From: Ascidia mentula
Lineage: Eukaryota > Chordata > Ascidiacea > Phlebobranchia > Ascidiidae
DNA: 64,000 nucleotides
Assembly: GCA_947561715.1 (NCBI GenBank)
Contig: OX387203.1
Span: 9,734,001-9,798,000 of the forward strand
Direction: 5' to 3'
The notes below the pieces were generated by a model. The model was not told where the DNA came from. It worked only from the letters and a program-made list of their open reading frames with translations, and ran no database searches. Of this stretch, positions 11,701-23,082 are shown piece after piece. Every line of letters starts with the position of its first letter. The stretch's first letter is position 1. The translations under genes and the position numbers were made by a program.

Positions 11701-12316
11701 CAATATTGAGTTTTCTAGTGAAAAACTTATCCATTCAAATGTTAATATGGTACAGATTACATGGCTCAAAATTAAACAATGACGTCGTTAAACGTCACGG
11801 ATTCAGCGTCACGGATTCAGCGACAGTTGACATATAGAATGTTATAGAACATATACTTTGAGGTCTGCAGACAGGGTGTACACACTGTTTCGACCTGTAA
11901 GGTCTCATCAGTGCAGCTACTGACTGTGGTACTGCGCTAGCTTTCACGCTAGGCACACAGATTACCACTTTGTGGTACCTTTCGACCAACGTTGATTCGT
12001 TGGGTACCAAAACTAAGGACCAAAAGAACAGAGACGAACTACTGTGGAGCGCACTATGACCGGAAGGTACCACAAAGTTGCACTGATATGACCTTACAAG
12101 TCGAAACTGTGTATACAACTATCTACAGCTCTCAATGAATATTATGGGCTATTTTGCACATATACTCTTTCATGATCTTTCGTCATCGTTTATGTGACAA
12201 TTATAATGCTATGTACAAAGCTGCCATTATACTGTAGGTTATACTTACTTTGATTCACCAAAATCCAGAAGAACCATCAACACCACAAGCAAAACAAATA
12301 CTCGAAAGGCCAACAT
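5086..12316 (-). CDS. Secreted multi-TSP1, multi-EGF extracellular protein
   Basis: Fourteen exons can be joined on the minus strand: 12249-12316, 10747-11639, 10544-10685, 10271-10401, 9939-10175, 9596-9718, 9140-9262, 8955-9077, 8732-8854, 8305-8427, 8030-8158, 7679-7798, 5605-5733 and 5086-5208; phases agree throughout. The order is signal peptide (MLAFRVFVLLVVLMVLLDFG), a Gly/Ser/Arg-rich stretch of ~60 residues, seven TSP1 repeats, a short EGF-like segment and nine one-exon EGF domains, most starting D-[IV]-[ND]-E-C. The TSP1/EGF mix is that of matrix or cell-surface adhesion proteins (hemicentin, fibulin or SCO-spondin-like), but no family-specific domain lets me name it. A TATA box lies ~50 bp upstream of the ATG. 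The gene continues left, where the next EGF exon carries a stop. Confidence 0.85.
5626..8650. repeat. Intragenic duplication block, copy 2 (probable donor)
   Basis: This is the source-like copy of the 3-kb block described at 205-3288. It lies in continuous EGF exon order (exons 10 to 13 of the gene) and lacks the 26-bp direct repeat at its borders. Confidence 0.85.
6005..6165 (-). pseudogene. Relic of a TSP1/EGF exon (copy 2)
   Basis: On the minus strand it matches the exon at 9939-10175 over the CGGEECPTLQEVES part, including the AATAACACGTGTGGA stretch, but the frame is closed. With exons 13 and 14 to its left it marks an older copy of the exon 5-6-7 unit. Confidence 0.55.
7679..9718 (-). 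CDS. Run of seven one-exon EGF domains (exons 6-12)
   Basis: All exons are phase 1-1 and 120-129 bp long: 9596-9718 (DLCTQQGSSSC), 9140-9262 (INECTDLAANC), 8955-9077 and 8732-8854 (both DINECEAGTATCPDN), 8305-8427 (DVNECQQGNAGC), 8030-8158 (GINECVTFGVEAC), 7679-7798 (DVDECVDDPC). Exons 8 and 9 share their first 15 residues and arose by tandem exon duplication. D-I/V-N/D-E-C with N-T-x-G-S-[YF] downstream is the calcium-binding EGF signature. Symmetric phases allow domains to be gained or lost without frameshift, as the locus shows. Confidence 0.88.
9939..11639 (-). CDS. Thrombospondin type 1 repeat region (exons 2-5)
   Basis: Exon 2 (10747-11639) holds the low-complexity Gly/Ser/Arg stretch and four and a half TSP1 repeats, with W-x2-W-type starts (CVWGLWGEYNSCSAQCGGG, CRLGDWSAFGTCSAPCGGG, CIWGEWGEFGDCSVTCEGG) and CNTxxCP endings. 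Exons 3 (10544-10685), 4 (10271-10401) and 5 (9939-10175) complete repeats five to seven, so some introns cut inside repeats. The RRRQ and TRTRR strips are the basic layers typical of TSP1 folds. Exon 5 ends in a cysteine-rich EGF-like piece (CYNGGTYTTATGCLCQSEW). The Gly/Ser/Arg part is coded by a loose hexanucleotide repeat (GGAAGC and variants), a likely length polymorphism. Confidence 0.88.
11865..11916 (-). ncRNA. Type I hammerhead ribozyme
   Basis: Read on the minus strand, all invariant core bases are present. Stem I is CTGCA pairing with TGCAG at the two ends (open stem I, hence type I). The core is CTGATGA. Stem II is GACCT-TAC-AGGTC, five perfect pairs with a three-base loop. GAAA follows, then a short stem III ACAG/CTGT, with C at the cleavage position before TGCAG. 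Short stem III and open stem I are typical of the hammerheads known from Penelope-like elements and animal retrozymes. It forms the left arm of a foldback element in intron 1 of the TSP1/EGF gene, on that gene's sense strand. Confidence 0.85.
11865..12117. mobile_element. Foldback element with hammerhead-bearing arms
   Basis: About 39 bp at 11877-11915 and 12079-12117 are imperfect inverted copies, and a second nested pair (ACTTTGTGGTACCTTTCG at 11966 and its inverse near 12058-12077) makes the whole element self-complementary. The right arm has a damaged hammerhead core (CTGATATGA for CTGATGA). The size, inverted arms and ribozyme suggest a short non-autonomous Penelope-like or retrozyme-type insertion. 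No coding part is present. Confidence 0.6.
12249..12316 (-). CDS. Signal-peptide exon of the TSP1/EGF gene
   Basis: ATG at 12316 begins a 22-residue hydrophobic leader (MLAFRVFVLLVVLMVLLDFG) ending at a GTAAGT donor in phase 2. Joined to the acceptor at 11639 it continues in frame into the Gly/Ser/Arg-rich segment. This is the only upstream ATG that gives a leader, and the TATA box lies at a suitable distance. Confidence 0.8.
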
Positions 12317-12366
12317 TTCTTCGCATTCAAGATCAACGTAGTCCTTTGGTTTGAAGCCATTTTACA

Positions 12367-12374
12367 CTTTATAG
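12367..12374 (-). promoter_or_regulatory. TATA box of the TSP1/EGF gene
   Basis: CTATAAAG on the minus strand lies about 50 bp upstream of the start codon, which places a start site near 12340 and gives a short 5' leader. Confidence 0.6.
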
Positions 12375-14269
12375 GGAAACTGCCATACAGTTCGTTGAAA
12401 GTAATCGGAAGTACAGTATCGTTTCCACGAATTGGATTGGCGAACTTGGCACAGGACAAAAATTACGTCAATTTGAGTTCTTCACAAATTATGCGTGAAA
12501 TCTGTTTCAGACTCTCCACTGCAATTACCAAGGAATTGGAAAAGGAGGCAAGAACATACGTCGAATTCTCAGAAATGGTCCTTGGACGTTACACTTGAAC
12601 AAGGAATTGTTCATGGATTACCACAACACAGTTTCAATCAAATTAATTTCCAGGTAAATGAGCAATCGAGTGGATATTGGCCTTTAAGGAGTCTGTGCTT
12701 CAAAGAAGTTTTATGATTACTGTTTGCAGGCAATAAGTTTATTTCGCCAAAGAATTGTTTCAACAATAGCAGTGTCATTGTTTTCATAATTTTGGTCCTT
12801 GCAAATATCACGGATAAGTTGTCACGGAATTATTTCGGCAACCAAACGCTGCCTCCCTAATCAGAAAAGGCCCTATGTTACGGTCCGGAACATTTTTTAT
12901 TTCTTGAAACGAAATTTCGTTTCCAAGTGTTTGGAGCATAATTTGACAATTTCGTTCCGGAACCAGTTTTTGTTTTGTGCATCTTTTTACCACAAGGTGC
13001 TGCTATAGAACCGCTCGAAAAATTTAATTGCACGTGTAGATGAAATTATTAAAAACTGCTTTGCCAACTTAGAAATAGAAGCGATATTGTAGATTTAAAT
13101 TGAAAAAACGTTCGATGACATTAACTTTTTATATGAATTATTTGAAATTTTAGTCGTTAAATCGCTGTAGGAAAAATCAAATCGTTAAATCGTTCATAAA
13201 AGAGCTTTGTAGTCGATTTTCTGTTGTTAGCATTGCAAATGTGTATTGGTGTTATCGTTCCCACGCACAGAACCTTTTGCAAATTGGTCGATGTAAAACA
13301 AAGCACAACACTCACTTGGTGCCAAAGTATCGTGTAAAGTAAACCAAGTTGAAATTTTAAATACAAATATGTAACATGTTATTTATAGTAATGGTCTATT
13401 TATAATTGTGTATAAAAACACAATTTAAATAAATATACAACCAAGAAATAACAAACGCCTCATGCTAAAATAAAACATACACTACATGATGATTTTCTCT
13501 AAACATATTAATAGCATTGATCGAAAATGTTGCGGATTATATTGGAATTTTCCGCTTTAAAAATTACCATGATATCGACAGTGATAAACAGCATCAAAAT
13601 TCGGGACACACAAAAGTGCAAAAAGGCGCGTGGTCGTCTTATCAGAACTAACAACTCCCAAAGGAGAGGCGTCATCAGAGAACTTCAAAAAGCGAAGAGA
13701 GAAAAGTCCGTATCTCAATTCCCAAGATAGGCGCCTCCCACAACGAAATTTTACTGCTCACACACAAATCTGATCTCTTAAGATCGTTTAATTATTGCTC
13801 CCGAATTTTATTAGGAACATAGATAAACTGCTCATACAGCAAGCATCAAACATAGCAATTAACAAGTGAAAACATGTTTAAAACGCGTCATTCGCCAAAA
13901 CAGTATAAAAGAACGCCTTTAAATATATCAAAAAAACGGATAGTCGAATACGGTTCAATGGGACCGTTTACAACATACCTAGAGAATTTAAGAGCTAAAT
14001 TTATTTCGTTTGGCCATATTATTTCAAAACAAAAACAAGTAAATACCTGTCAAAGACAAGCTTAAACCGTGCCGTCGGTTCGCCAAAACAGTTTTAAGAA
14101 CGCCTTTTCGTATGACAACAAAAAACTAAAGCATATAGTTAAATAAAGTTTAGAGGTATCTCCTTCTACATGGCTGTAGTATTTAACTGCCAAATTTTAA
14201 TTCGCTTGGATGTAAAACAGAGATTTGGCAGGCGAATACCTCTCAAAGACAAAAATAAACCGCGCCGCA
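12375..14269. other. Upstream region of the TSP1/EGF gene, no gene recognised
   Basis: AT-rich sequence. A relic with palindromic GAAACGAAATTTCGTTTC lies around 12870-12960 and resembles the flanks of the 21.7-23.1 kb minisatellite. A 67-codon plus-strand ORF at 13527-13730 is rich in Lys and Arg, but has no recognisable domain or splice context. Promoter elements beyond the TATA box would lie in the first few hundred bases. Confidence 0.4.
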
Positions 14270-17200
14270 AGGGCGAAATTAACTAAATTTGACAGTAGTC
14301 TGCCTGTGTTTGAAACAATTTTAAATCAAGCGACTTGAAATTTTGCACACAAATATTAGATGTCAGTACAAAACGAAAAATGAAAAATAATTGGCGTCTG
14401 TCCTGTAGAATTTTATTGCTTGCCGAAAACGCATGTTTGAAACTATGGTGGCTAAGGTTCGGCGGTTTTAACTAAATTTGACAGTTGTCCGCCTGTGATT
14501 TCAACATTTTTCTATCAAGCGACTTGAAGTTTTGCACACAAATATTAGATGCCACTACAAAACGAGCAATGAAAAACAAATTGGACAATGTCCTTTAGTT
14601 TCTTATTGCTGCGCGAAAACGCATGTTACAAACAATGGTCGCTAAGGTCGTGCGGAATTAACTAAATTTGAGAATTCACGACGGCAATATACACAATTTT
14701 AAATCAAAAGACCTGAAATTTTGCACACAAATACTAGGTGCCACTACAAAACGAGAAATGAAAACCAAATTGGCGTATGTCCTTTAGAATTTTATTGCTT
14801 GCCGAAAACGCATGTTTCAAACTATGGTGGCCAAGGTTCGGCGGTTTCAACTATATTTGACAGTTGTCCGCCTGTGATTTCAACATTTTTCTATCAAGCG
14901 CCTTGAAGTTTTGCACACAAATATTAGATGCCAGAACAAAACGAGAAATGAAAACTAAATTGGCGTCTGTCCTTTAGAATTTTATTGCTTGCCGAAACAC
15001 ATGTTTCAAACTATGGTGGCTAAGGTTCGGCGGTTTTAACTAAATTTGACAGTTGTCTGCCTGTGATTTCAACATTTTTATATCAAGCGACTTGAAGTTT
15101 TGCACACAAATATAAGATGCCACTACAAAACGAGCAATGAAAACCAAATTGACGTAGGTCCTTTAGTTTCTTATTGCTGCGCGAAAACGCATGGTTGAAA
15201 CTATGGTGGCTAAGGTTCGGCGGTTTTAACTAAATTTGACAGTTGTCCGCCTGTGATTTCAACATTTTTATATCAAGCGACTTGAAATTTTGCACACAAA
15301 TATTAGATGCCAGTACAAAACGAGCAATGAAAACCAAATTGACGTATGTCCTTTAGTTTCCTATTGCTGCGCGAAAACGCATGTTTGAAACTATGGTGGC
15401 TAAGATTCGGCGGTTTTAACTAAATTTGACAGTTGTCCGCCTGTGATTTCAACATTTTTATATCAAGCGACTTGAAATTTTGCACACAAATATTAGATGC
15501 CAGTACAAAACGAGAAATGAAAACTAAATTGGCGTCTGTCCTTTAGAATTTTATTGCTTGCCGAAAACGCATGTTTGAAACTATGGTGGCTAAGGTTCGG
15601 CGGTTTTAACTAAATTTGACAGTTGTCCGCCTGTGATTTCAACATTTTTATATCAAGCGACTTGAAATTTTGCACACAAATATTAGATGCCAGTACAAAA
15701 CGAGCAATGAAAACTAAATTGGCGTATGTCCATTAGTTTCTTATTGCTTGCCGAAAACGCATGTTACAAACAATGGTCGCTAAGGTCGTGCGGAATTAAT
15801 TAATTTTGAGAATTCCCGCCGGCAATATACACAATTTTCAATCAAGCGACCTGAAATTTTGCACACAAATACTAGGTGCCACTACAAAACGAGAAATGAA
15901 AACTAAATTGGCGTCTGTCATTTAGAATTTTATTGCTTGCCGAAAACGCATGTTTGAAACTATGGTGGCTAAGGTTCGGCGGTTTTAACTAAATTTGATA
16001 GTTGTCCGCCTGTGATTTCAACATTTTTGTATCAAGCGACTTGAAGTTTTGCACACAAATATTAGATGCCACTAGAAAACGAGCAATGAAAACCAAATTG
16101 ACGTATGTCCTTTAGTTTCTTATTGCTGCGCGAAAACGCATGTTACAAACAATGGTCGCTAAGGTCGTGCGGAATTAACTAATTTTGAGAATTCCCGACG
16201 GCAATATACACAATTTTTAATCAAGAGACTTGAAATTTTGGACACAAATACTAGGTACCAATACAAAACGAACAATGAAAACTAAATTGGCGTCTGTCCT
16301 TTAGAATTTTATTGCTTGCCGAAAACGCATGTTTCAAACTATGGTGGCTAAGATTCGGCGGTCTTTACTAAATTTGACAGTTGTCCGCCTGTGATTTCAA
16401 CATTTTTATATCAAGCGACTTGAAACTTTGCACACAAATATTAGATGCCACTACAAAACGAGAAATGAAAACTAAATTGGCGTATGTTCTTTAGTTTCTT
16501 ATTGCTGCGCGAAAACGCAAGTTTGAAACTATGGTGGCTAAGTTTCGGCGGTTTTAACTAAATTTGACAGTTGTCCGCCTGTGATTTCAACATTTTTATA
16601 TCAAGCGACTTGAAAGTTTGCACACAAATATTAGATGCCAGTACAAAACGAGCAATGAAAACCAAATTGACGTATGTCCTTTAGTTTCTTATCGCTGCGC
16701 GAAAACGCATGTATGAAACTATGGTGGCTAAGGTTCGGCGGTTTTAACTAAATTTGACAGTTGTCCGCCTGTGATTTCAACATTTTTCTATCAAGCGACT
16801 TGAAGTTTTGCACACAAATATTAGATGCCACTACAAAATGAGCAATGAAAACCAAATTGACGTATGTCCTTTAGTTTCTTATTGCTGCGCGAAAACGCAT
16901 GTTACAAACAATGGTCGCTAAGGTCGTGCGGAATTAACTAATTTTGAGAATTCCCGACGGCAATATACACAATTTTTAATCAAGAGACTTGAAATTTTGG
17001 ACACAAATACTAGGTACCAATACAAAACGAACAATGAAAACTAAATTGGCGTCTGTCCTTTAGAATTTTATTGCTTGCCGAAAACGCATGTTTCAAACTA
17101 TGGTGGCTAAGATTCGGCGGTCTTTACTAAATTTGACAGTTGTCCGCCTGTGATTTCAACATTTTTATATCAAGCGACTTGAAACTTTGCACACAAATAT

Positions 17201-20200
17201 TAGATGCCACTACAAAACGAGAAATGAAAACTAAATTGGCGTATGTTCTTTAGTTTCTTATTGCTGCGCGAAAACGCAAGTTTGAAACTATGGTGGCTAA
17301 GTTTCGGCGGTTTTAACTAAATTTGACAGTTGTCCGCCTGTGATTTCAACATTTTTATATCAAGCGACTTGAAAGTTTGCACACAAATATTAGATGCCAG
17401 TACAAAACGAGCAATGAAAACCAAATTGACGTATGTCCTTTAGTTTCTTATCGCTGCGCGAAAACGCATGTATGAAACTATGGTGGCTAAGGTTCGGCGG
17501 TTTTAACTAAATTTGACAGTTGTCCGCCTGTGATTTCAACATTTTTCTATCAAGCGACTTGAAGTTTTGCACACAAATATTAGATGCCACTACAAAACGA
17601 GCAATGAAAAACAAATTGGACAATGTCCTTTAGTTTCTTATTGCTGCGTGAAAACGCATGTTACAAACAATGGTCGCTAAGGTCGTGCGGAATTAACTAA
17701 ATTTGAGAATTCACGACGGCAATATACACAATTTTAAATCAAAAGACCTGAAATTTTGCACACAAATACTAGGTGCCACTACAAAACGAGAAATGAAAAC
17801 CAAATTGACGTATGTCCTTTAGAATTTTATTGCTTGCCGAAAACGCATGTTTCAAACTATGGTGGCTAAGGTTCGGCGGTTTCAACTATATTTGACAGTT
17901 GTCCGCCTGTGATTTCAACATTTTTCTATCAAGCGCCTTGAAGTTTTGCACACAAATATTAGATGCCAGAACAAAACGAGAAATGAAAACTAAATTGGCG
18001 TCTGTCCTTTAGAATTTTATTGCTTGCCGAAACACATGTATCAAACTATGGTGGCTAAGGTTCGGCGGTTTTAACTAAATTTGACAGTTGTCTGCCTGTG
18101 ATTTCAACATTTTTATATCAAGCGACTTGAAGTTTTGCACACAAATATAAGATGCCACTACAAAACGAGCAATGAAAACCAAATTGACGTAGGTCCTTTA
18201 GTTTCTTATTGCTGCGCGAAAACGCATGGTTGAAACTATGGTGGCTAAGGTTCGGCGGTTTTAACTAAATTTGACAGTTGTCCGCCTGTGATTTCAACAT
18301 TTTTATATCAAGCGACTTGAAATTTTGCACACAAATATTAGATGCCAGTACAAAACGAGCAATGAAAACCAAATTGACGTATGTCCTTTAGTTTCCTATT
18401 GCTGCGCGAAAACGCATGTTTGAAACTATGGTGGCTAAGATTCGGCGGTTTTAACTAAATTTGACAGTTGTCCGCCTGTGATTTCAACATTTTTATATCA
18501 AGCGACTTGAAATTTTGCACACAAATATTAGATGCCAGTACAAAACGAGAAATGAAAACTAAATTGGCGTCTGTCCTTTAGAATTTTATTGCTTGCCGAA
18601 AACGCATGTTTGAAACTATGGTGGCTAAGGTTCGGCGGTTTTAACTAAATTTGACAGTTGTCCGCCTGTGATTTCAACATTTTTATATCAAGCGACTTGA
18701 AATTTTGCACACAAATATTAGATGCCAGTACAAAACGAGCAATGAAAACTAAATTGGCGTATGTCCATTAGTTTCTTATTGCTTGCCGAAAACGCATGTT
18801 ACAAACAATGGTCGCTAAGGTCGTGCGGAATTAATTAATTTTGAGAATTCCCGCCGGCAATATACACAATTTTCAATCAAGCGACCTGAAATTTTGCACA
18901 CAAATACTAGGTGCCACTACAAAACGAGAAATGAAAACTAAATTGGCGTCTGTCATTTAGAATTTTATTGCTTGCCGAAAACGCATGTTTGAAACTATGG
19001 TGGCTAAGGTTCGGCGGTTTTAACTAAATTTGATAGTTGTCCGCCTGTGATTTCAACATTTTTGTATCAAGTGACTTGAAGTTTTGCACACAAATATTAG
19101 ATGCCACTAGAAAACGAGCAATGAAAACCAAATTGACGTATGTCCTTTAGTTTCTTATTGCTGCGCGAAAACGCATGTTACAAACAATGGTCGCTAAGGT
19201 CGTGCGGAATTAACTAATTTTGAGAATTCCCGACGGCAATATACACAATTTTTAATCAAGAGACCTGAAATTTTGGACACAAATACTAGGTACCAATACA
19301 AAACGAACAATGAAAACTAAATTGGCGTATGTCCTTTAGTTTCTTATTGCTGCGCGAAAACGCAAGTTTGAAACTATGGTGGCTAAGTTTCGGCGGTTTT
19401 AACTAAATTTGACAGTTGTCCGCCTGTGATTTCAACATTTTTATATCAAGCGACTTGAAAGTTTGCACACAAATATTAGATGCCAGTACAAAACGAGCAA
19501 TGAAAACCAAATTGACGTATGTCCTTTAGTTTCTTATCGCTGCGCGAAAACGCATGTATGAAACTATGGTGGCTAAGGTTCGGCGGTTTTAACTAAATTT
19601 GACAGTTGTCCGCCTGTGATTTCAACATTTTTTCTCAAGCGACTTGAAATTTTGCACACAAATATTAGATGTCACTAGAAAACGAGCAATGAAAACCAAA
19701 TTGACGTATGTCCTTTAGTTTCTTATTGCTGCCCGAAAACGCATGTATGAAACTATGGTGGCTAAGGTTCGGCGGTTTTAACTAAATTTGACAGTTGTCC
19801 GCCTGTGATTTCAACATTTTTTCTCAAGCGACTTGAAATTTTGCACACAAATATTAGATGCCACTAGAAAACGAGCAATGAAAACCAAATTGACGTATGT
19901 CCTTTAGTTTCTTATTGCTGCTCGAAAACGCATGTTACAAACAATGGTCTCTAAGGTCGTGCAGAATTAACTAATTTTGAGAATTCACGACGGCAATATA
20001 CACAATTTTAAATCAAGAGACCTGAAATTTTGCACACAAATACTAGGTACCAATACAAAACGAACAATAAAAACTAAATAGGCGTCTGTCCTTTAGTTTC
20101 TTATTGCTTGCCGAAAACGCATGTTTCAAACTATGGTGGCTAAGGTTCGGCGGTTTTAACTAAATTTGACAGTTGTCCGCCTGTGATTTCAACATTTTTC

Positions 20201-21345
20201 TATCAAGCGCCTTGAAATTTTGCACACAAATATTAGATGCCACTACAAAACGAGCAATGAAAACTAAATTGGCGTCTGTCCTTTAGTTTCTTATTGCTGC
20301 GCGAAAACGCATGTTACAAACAATGGTTGCTAAGGTCTTGCGGAATTAACTAATTTTGAGAATTCCCGCCGGCAATATACACAATTTTAAATCAAGAGAC
20401 CTGAGATTTTGCACACAAATACTAGTTACCAATACAAAACGAACAATGAAGACTAAATTGGCGTCTGTCCTTTAGAATTTTATTGCTTGCCGAAAACGCA
20501 TGTTTGAAACTATGGTGGCTAAGATTCGGCGGTTTTAACTTAATTTGACAGTTGTCCGCCTGTGATTTCAACATTTTTATATCAAGCGACTTGAAATTTT
20601 GCACACAAATATTAGATGCCATTACAAAACGTGCAATAAAAACTAAATTGGCGTATGTCCTTTAGTTTCTTATTGCTGCGCGAAAACGCATGTTACAAAC
20701 AATGGTCGCGAAGGTCGTGCGGAATTAACCAATTTTGAGATTTCCCGCCAGAAATATACACAATTTTGAATCAAGAGACATGAAATTTTCCACACAAATA
20801 CTAGGTGCCACTGGAAAACGAGTAATGAAAACCAAATTGGACTATGTCCTCTAGTTTTTTGTTGCTGCGCGAAAACGCATGTTACAAACAATGGTCGCTA
20901 AGGTCGTGCTGAATTAACTAATTTTGAGAATTCCCGCCGGCAATATAAACAATTTTAAATCAAGCGACTTTAAATTTTATATACAAATACTATAGATGGC
21001 ATTGCAAAACGGGTAGAGAGAACCAAATTGGTTTATGTTCCCTAGTTTTTTATTGCTGCGTGAAAACGCATGTTACAAACAATGGTCAGTAAGGTTGTGC
21101 GGAATTAATTAATTTTGAGAATTCCCGCCGGCAATATAAACAATTTTCAATCAAGCGACTTTAAATTTTGCACACAAATACTAGATGGCATTGCAAAACG
21201 GGTAGAGAGAACCAAATTGGTTTATGTTCCCTAGTTTTTTATTGCTGCGCGAAAACGCATGTTACAAACAATTGTCGCTAAGGTCGGGCGGAATTAACTA
21301 ATTTTTAGAATTCCCGCCGGCAATATACACAATTTTCAATCAAGT
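14270..21345. repeat. Satellite array of ~190-bp monomers with higher-order repeats
   Basis: About 37 head-to-tail monomers of 189-190 bp. Two monomer classes alternate irregularly: one with TAAATTTGACAGTTGTCCGC, the other with TAATTTTGAGAATTCCCGCC and an EcoRI site. Both share GCACACAAATA, AAAACGCATG and CTAAGGT blocks. A higher-order unit of 3,035 bp (16 monomers) occurs twice with near-identical sequence, from about 14460 and again from about 17495 to 19325. Inside it a 757-bp four-monomer unit is itself duplicated (16131 and 16888). Monomers at the right edge (20.9-21.3 kb) are most diverged. No gene lies inside; ORFs in it are repeat artefacts. Confidence 0.95.
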
Positions 21346-21691
21346 AATTTCTTCCAATTAAGAGATTTGTATAAAAATTTTGGTGCAGCTAACACTTTTG
21401 GTAACGAGATCCAATTGATATACTTTACACCATGTATGAAAAAATCGTCATCTAATGCACAAAAAAATATGGTAACAAATTTTTTGTTACAGCAAATTTA
21501 ACGATATATTTCACTTCAAAAATTTTTTTTGCGAGATACCAGAAATTTAACAAAATTTTCCGAAACGAAATTGTTCAATTTGGAACGTAACTTTGTTACT
21601 CAGAACGGTTTTGTTAACGGTATTTCAGAGTGAATGGAAAATTGCATTATGACCCATTACCGTCTAAAAAGTCTATCCGAGGAACGAAAAT

Positions 21692-23082
21692 ATGTTCCAA
21701 CATCAAAAATTATGTTCTCCGAAACGAAAATTCAGTTCGGGCAAAAAAAATTCAGTTCCTGAAACGGTAATTCCGTTCCGGGAACGAAAATTCTGTTCAA
21801 GCAAAAAAAATTCTTTCCAGTATCGAAAATTATGTTCCCCTAACGAAACTTATGTTCCAGTAACGAAATTTCTGTTCCAGTAACAAAAATTCTGTTCCTG
21901 TAACGAAAATTCTGTTCCCGTGACTAAAACTCTGTTCCAGTAACGAAAATTCTGTTCCAGTAACGAAAATTCTGTTCCAGTAACGAAAATTCTGTTCCCG
22001 TAACGAAAATTCCGTTCCAGGATCAAAAAGTCACATTTTCGAACGACATTTATAGGTCGCATATCAACAATTTTCTTGAAAGAATGACAATTGTTTCCTT
22101 GGATCGAAAAGGTACCTTCAACGGGAATGTAATTATTCCTCATAGTACGATAATTATGTTCCAAAAACGAAATTTCCCGTAACTAAAATTCTGTTCCAGT
22201 AACGAAAATTTTGTTCCCGTAACAAAAATTCCGTTCCCGTAACGAAAATACTGTTCCAGTAACGAAAATTCCGTTCCCGTAACTAAAATTCTGTTCCCGT
22301 AACTAAAATTCTGTTCCAGTAACGAAAATTCCGTTCCCGTAACGAAAATTCTGTTCCAGTAACGAAAATTCCGTTCCCGTAACGAAATTCCGTTACTGTA
22401 ACGAAAATTCTGTTCCAAGATCAAAAAGTCACTTTTTTGAACGAGATTTAGGTCGCGTATCAACAATTTTCTTGAAAGAACGACAATTGTGTCCATGGAT
22501 CGAAAAAGTACCTTCGACAGAAATGTAATTAATACCTCATAGTACGATAATTATGTTCCAAAAACGAAATTTCTGTTCCAGTAACAAAAATTCTGTTCCA
22601 GTAACGAAAATTCTGTTCCCGTAACGAAAATTCCGTTCCCGTAACGAAAATTCCGTTCCAGTAACGAAAATAACGTTCCTGTAACGAAAATTCCGTTCCA
22701 GTAACCAAAATTCTGTTCCAGTAACGAAAATTCTGTTCCAGTAACGAAAATTCCGTTCCCGTAACGAAAATTCCGTTCCAGTAACGAAAATTCCGTTCCC
22801 GTAACGAAAATTCCGTTCCAGTAACTAAAATTCTGTTCCAGTAACGAAAGTTCTGTTCCAGTAACGAAAATTCTGTTCCCGTAACGAGAATTCTGTTCCA
22901 TGAACGAAAATTACGTTCCAGTAACGAAAATTCCGTTCCCGTAACGAAAATTCTGTTCCCGTAACGAAAATTCCGTTCCAGTAACGAAAATTCTGTTCCA
23001 GCAACAAAAATTCCGTTCCCAGAATAAAAATTCGGTTCCAGGAACGCAAATTCTGTTCCGGGAACGAAAATTATGTTCCATG
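21692..23082. repeat. 20-bp minisatellite with two 140-bp spacers
   Basis: The unit is close to GTTCCAGTAACGAAAATTCT in tandem with C/A and T/C variants. Two spacers of about 140 bp, at roughly 22020-22158 and 22418-22556, are near-copies of each other (ATCAAAAAGTCAC to CGATAATTATG), so the array also has a longer period of about 400 bp. Because 20 bp read three times gives 60 bp, the minus strand shows long open frames with a 20-residue repeat (NFRYGNGIFVTGTEFSLLEQ). These are almost certainly not genes. The flanks (21580-21650 and 23290-23400) hold related GAAACGAAATT sequence. Confidence 0.93.

Noticed and set aside
20422-20891. Open frames within the 190-bp satellite
   Set aside because: They are repeat artefacts; other monomers close the same frames.
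14270-21345. CRISPR-like array
   Set aside because: Monomers are contiguous 190-bp satellite units in an animal genome without spacers.
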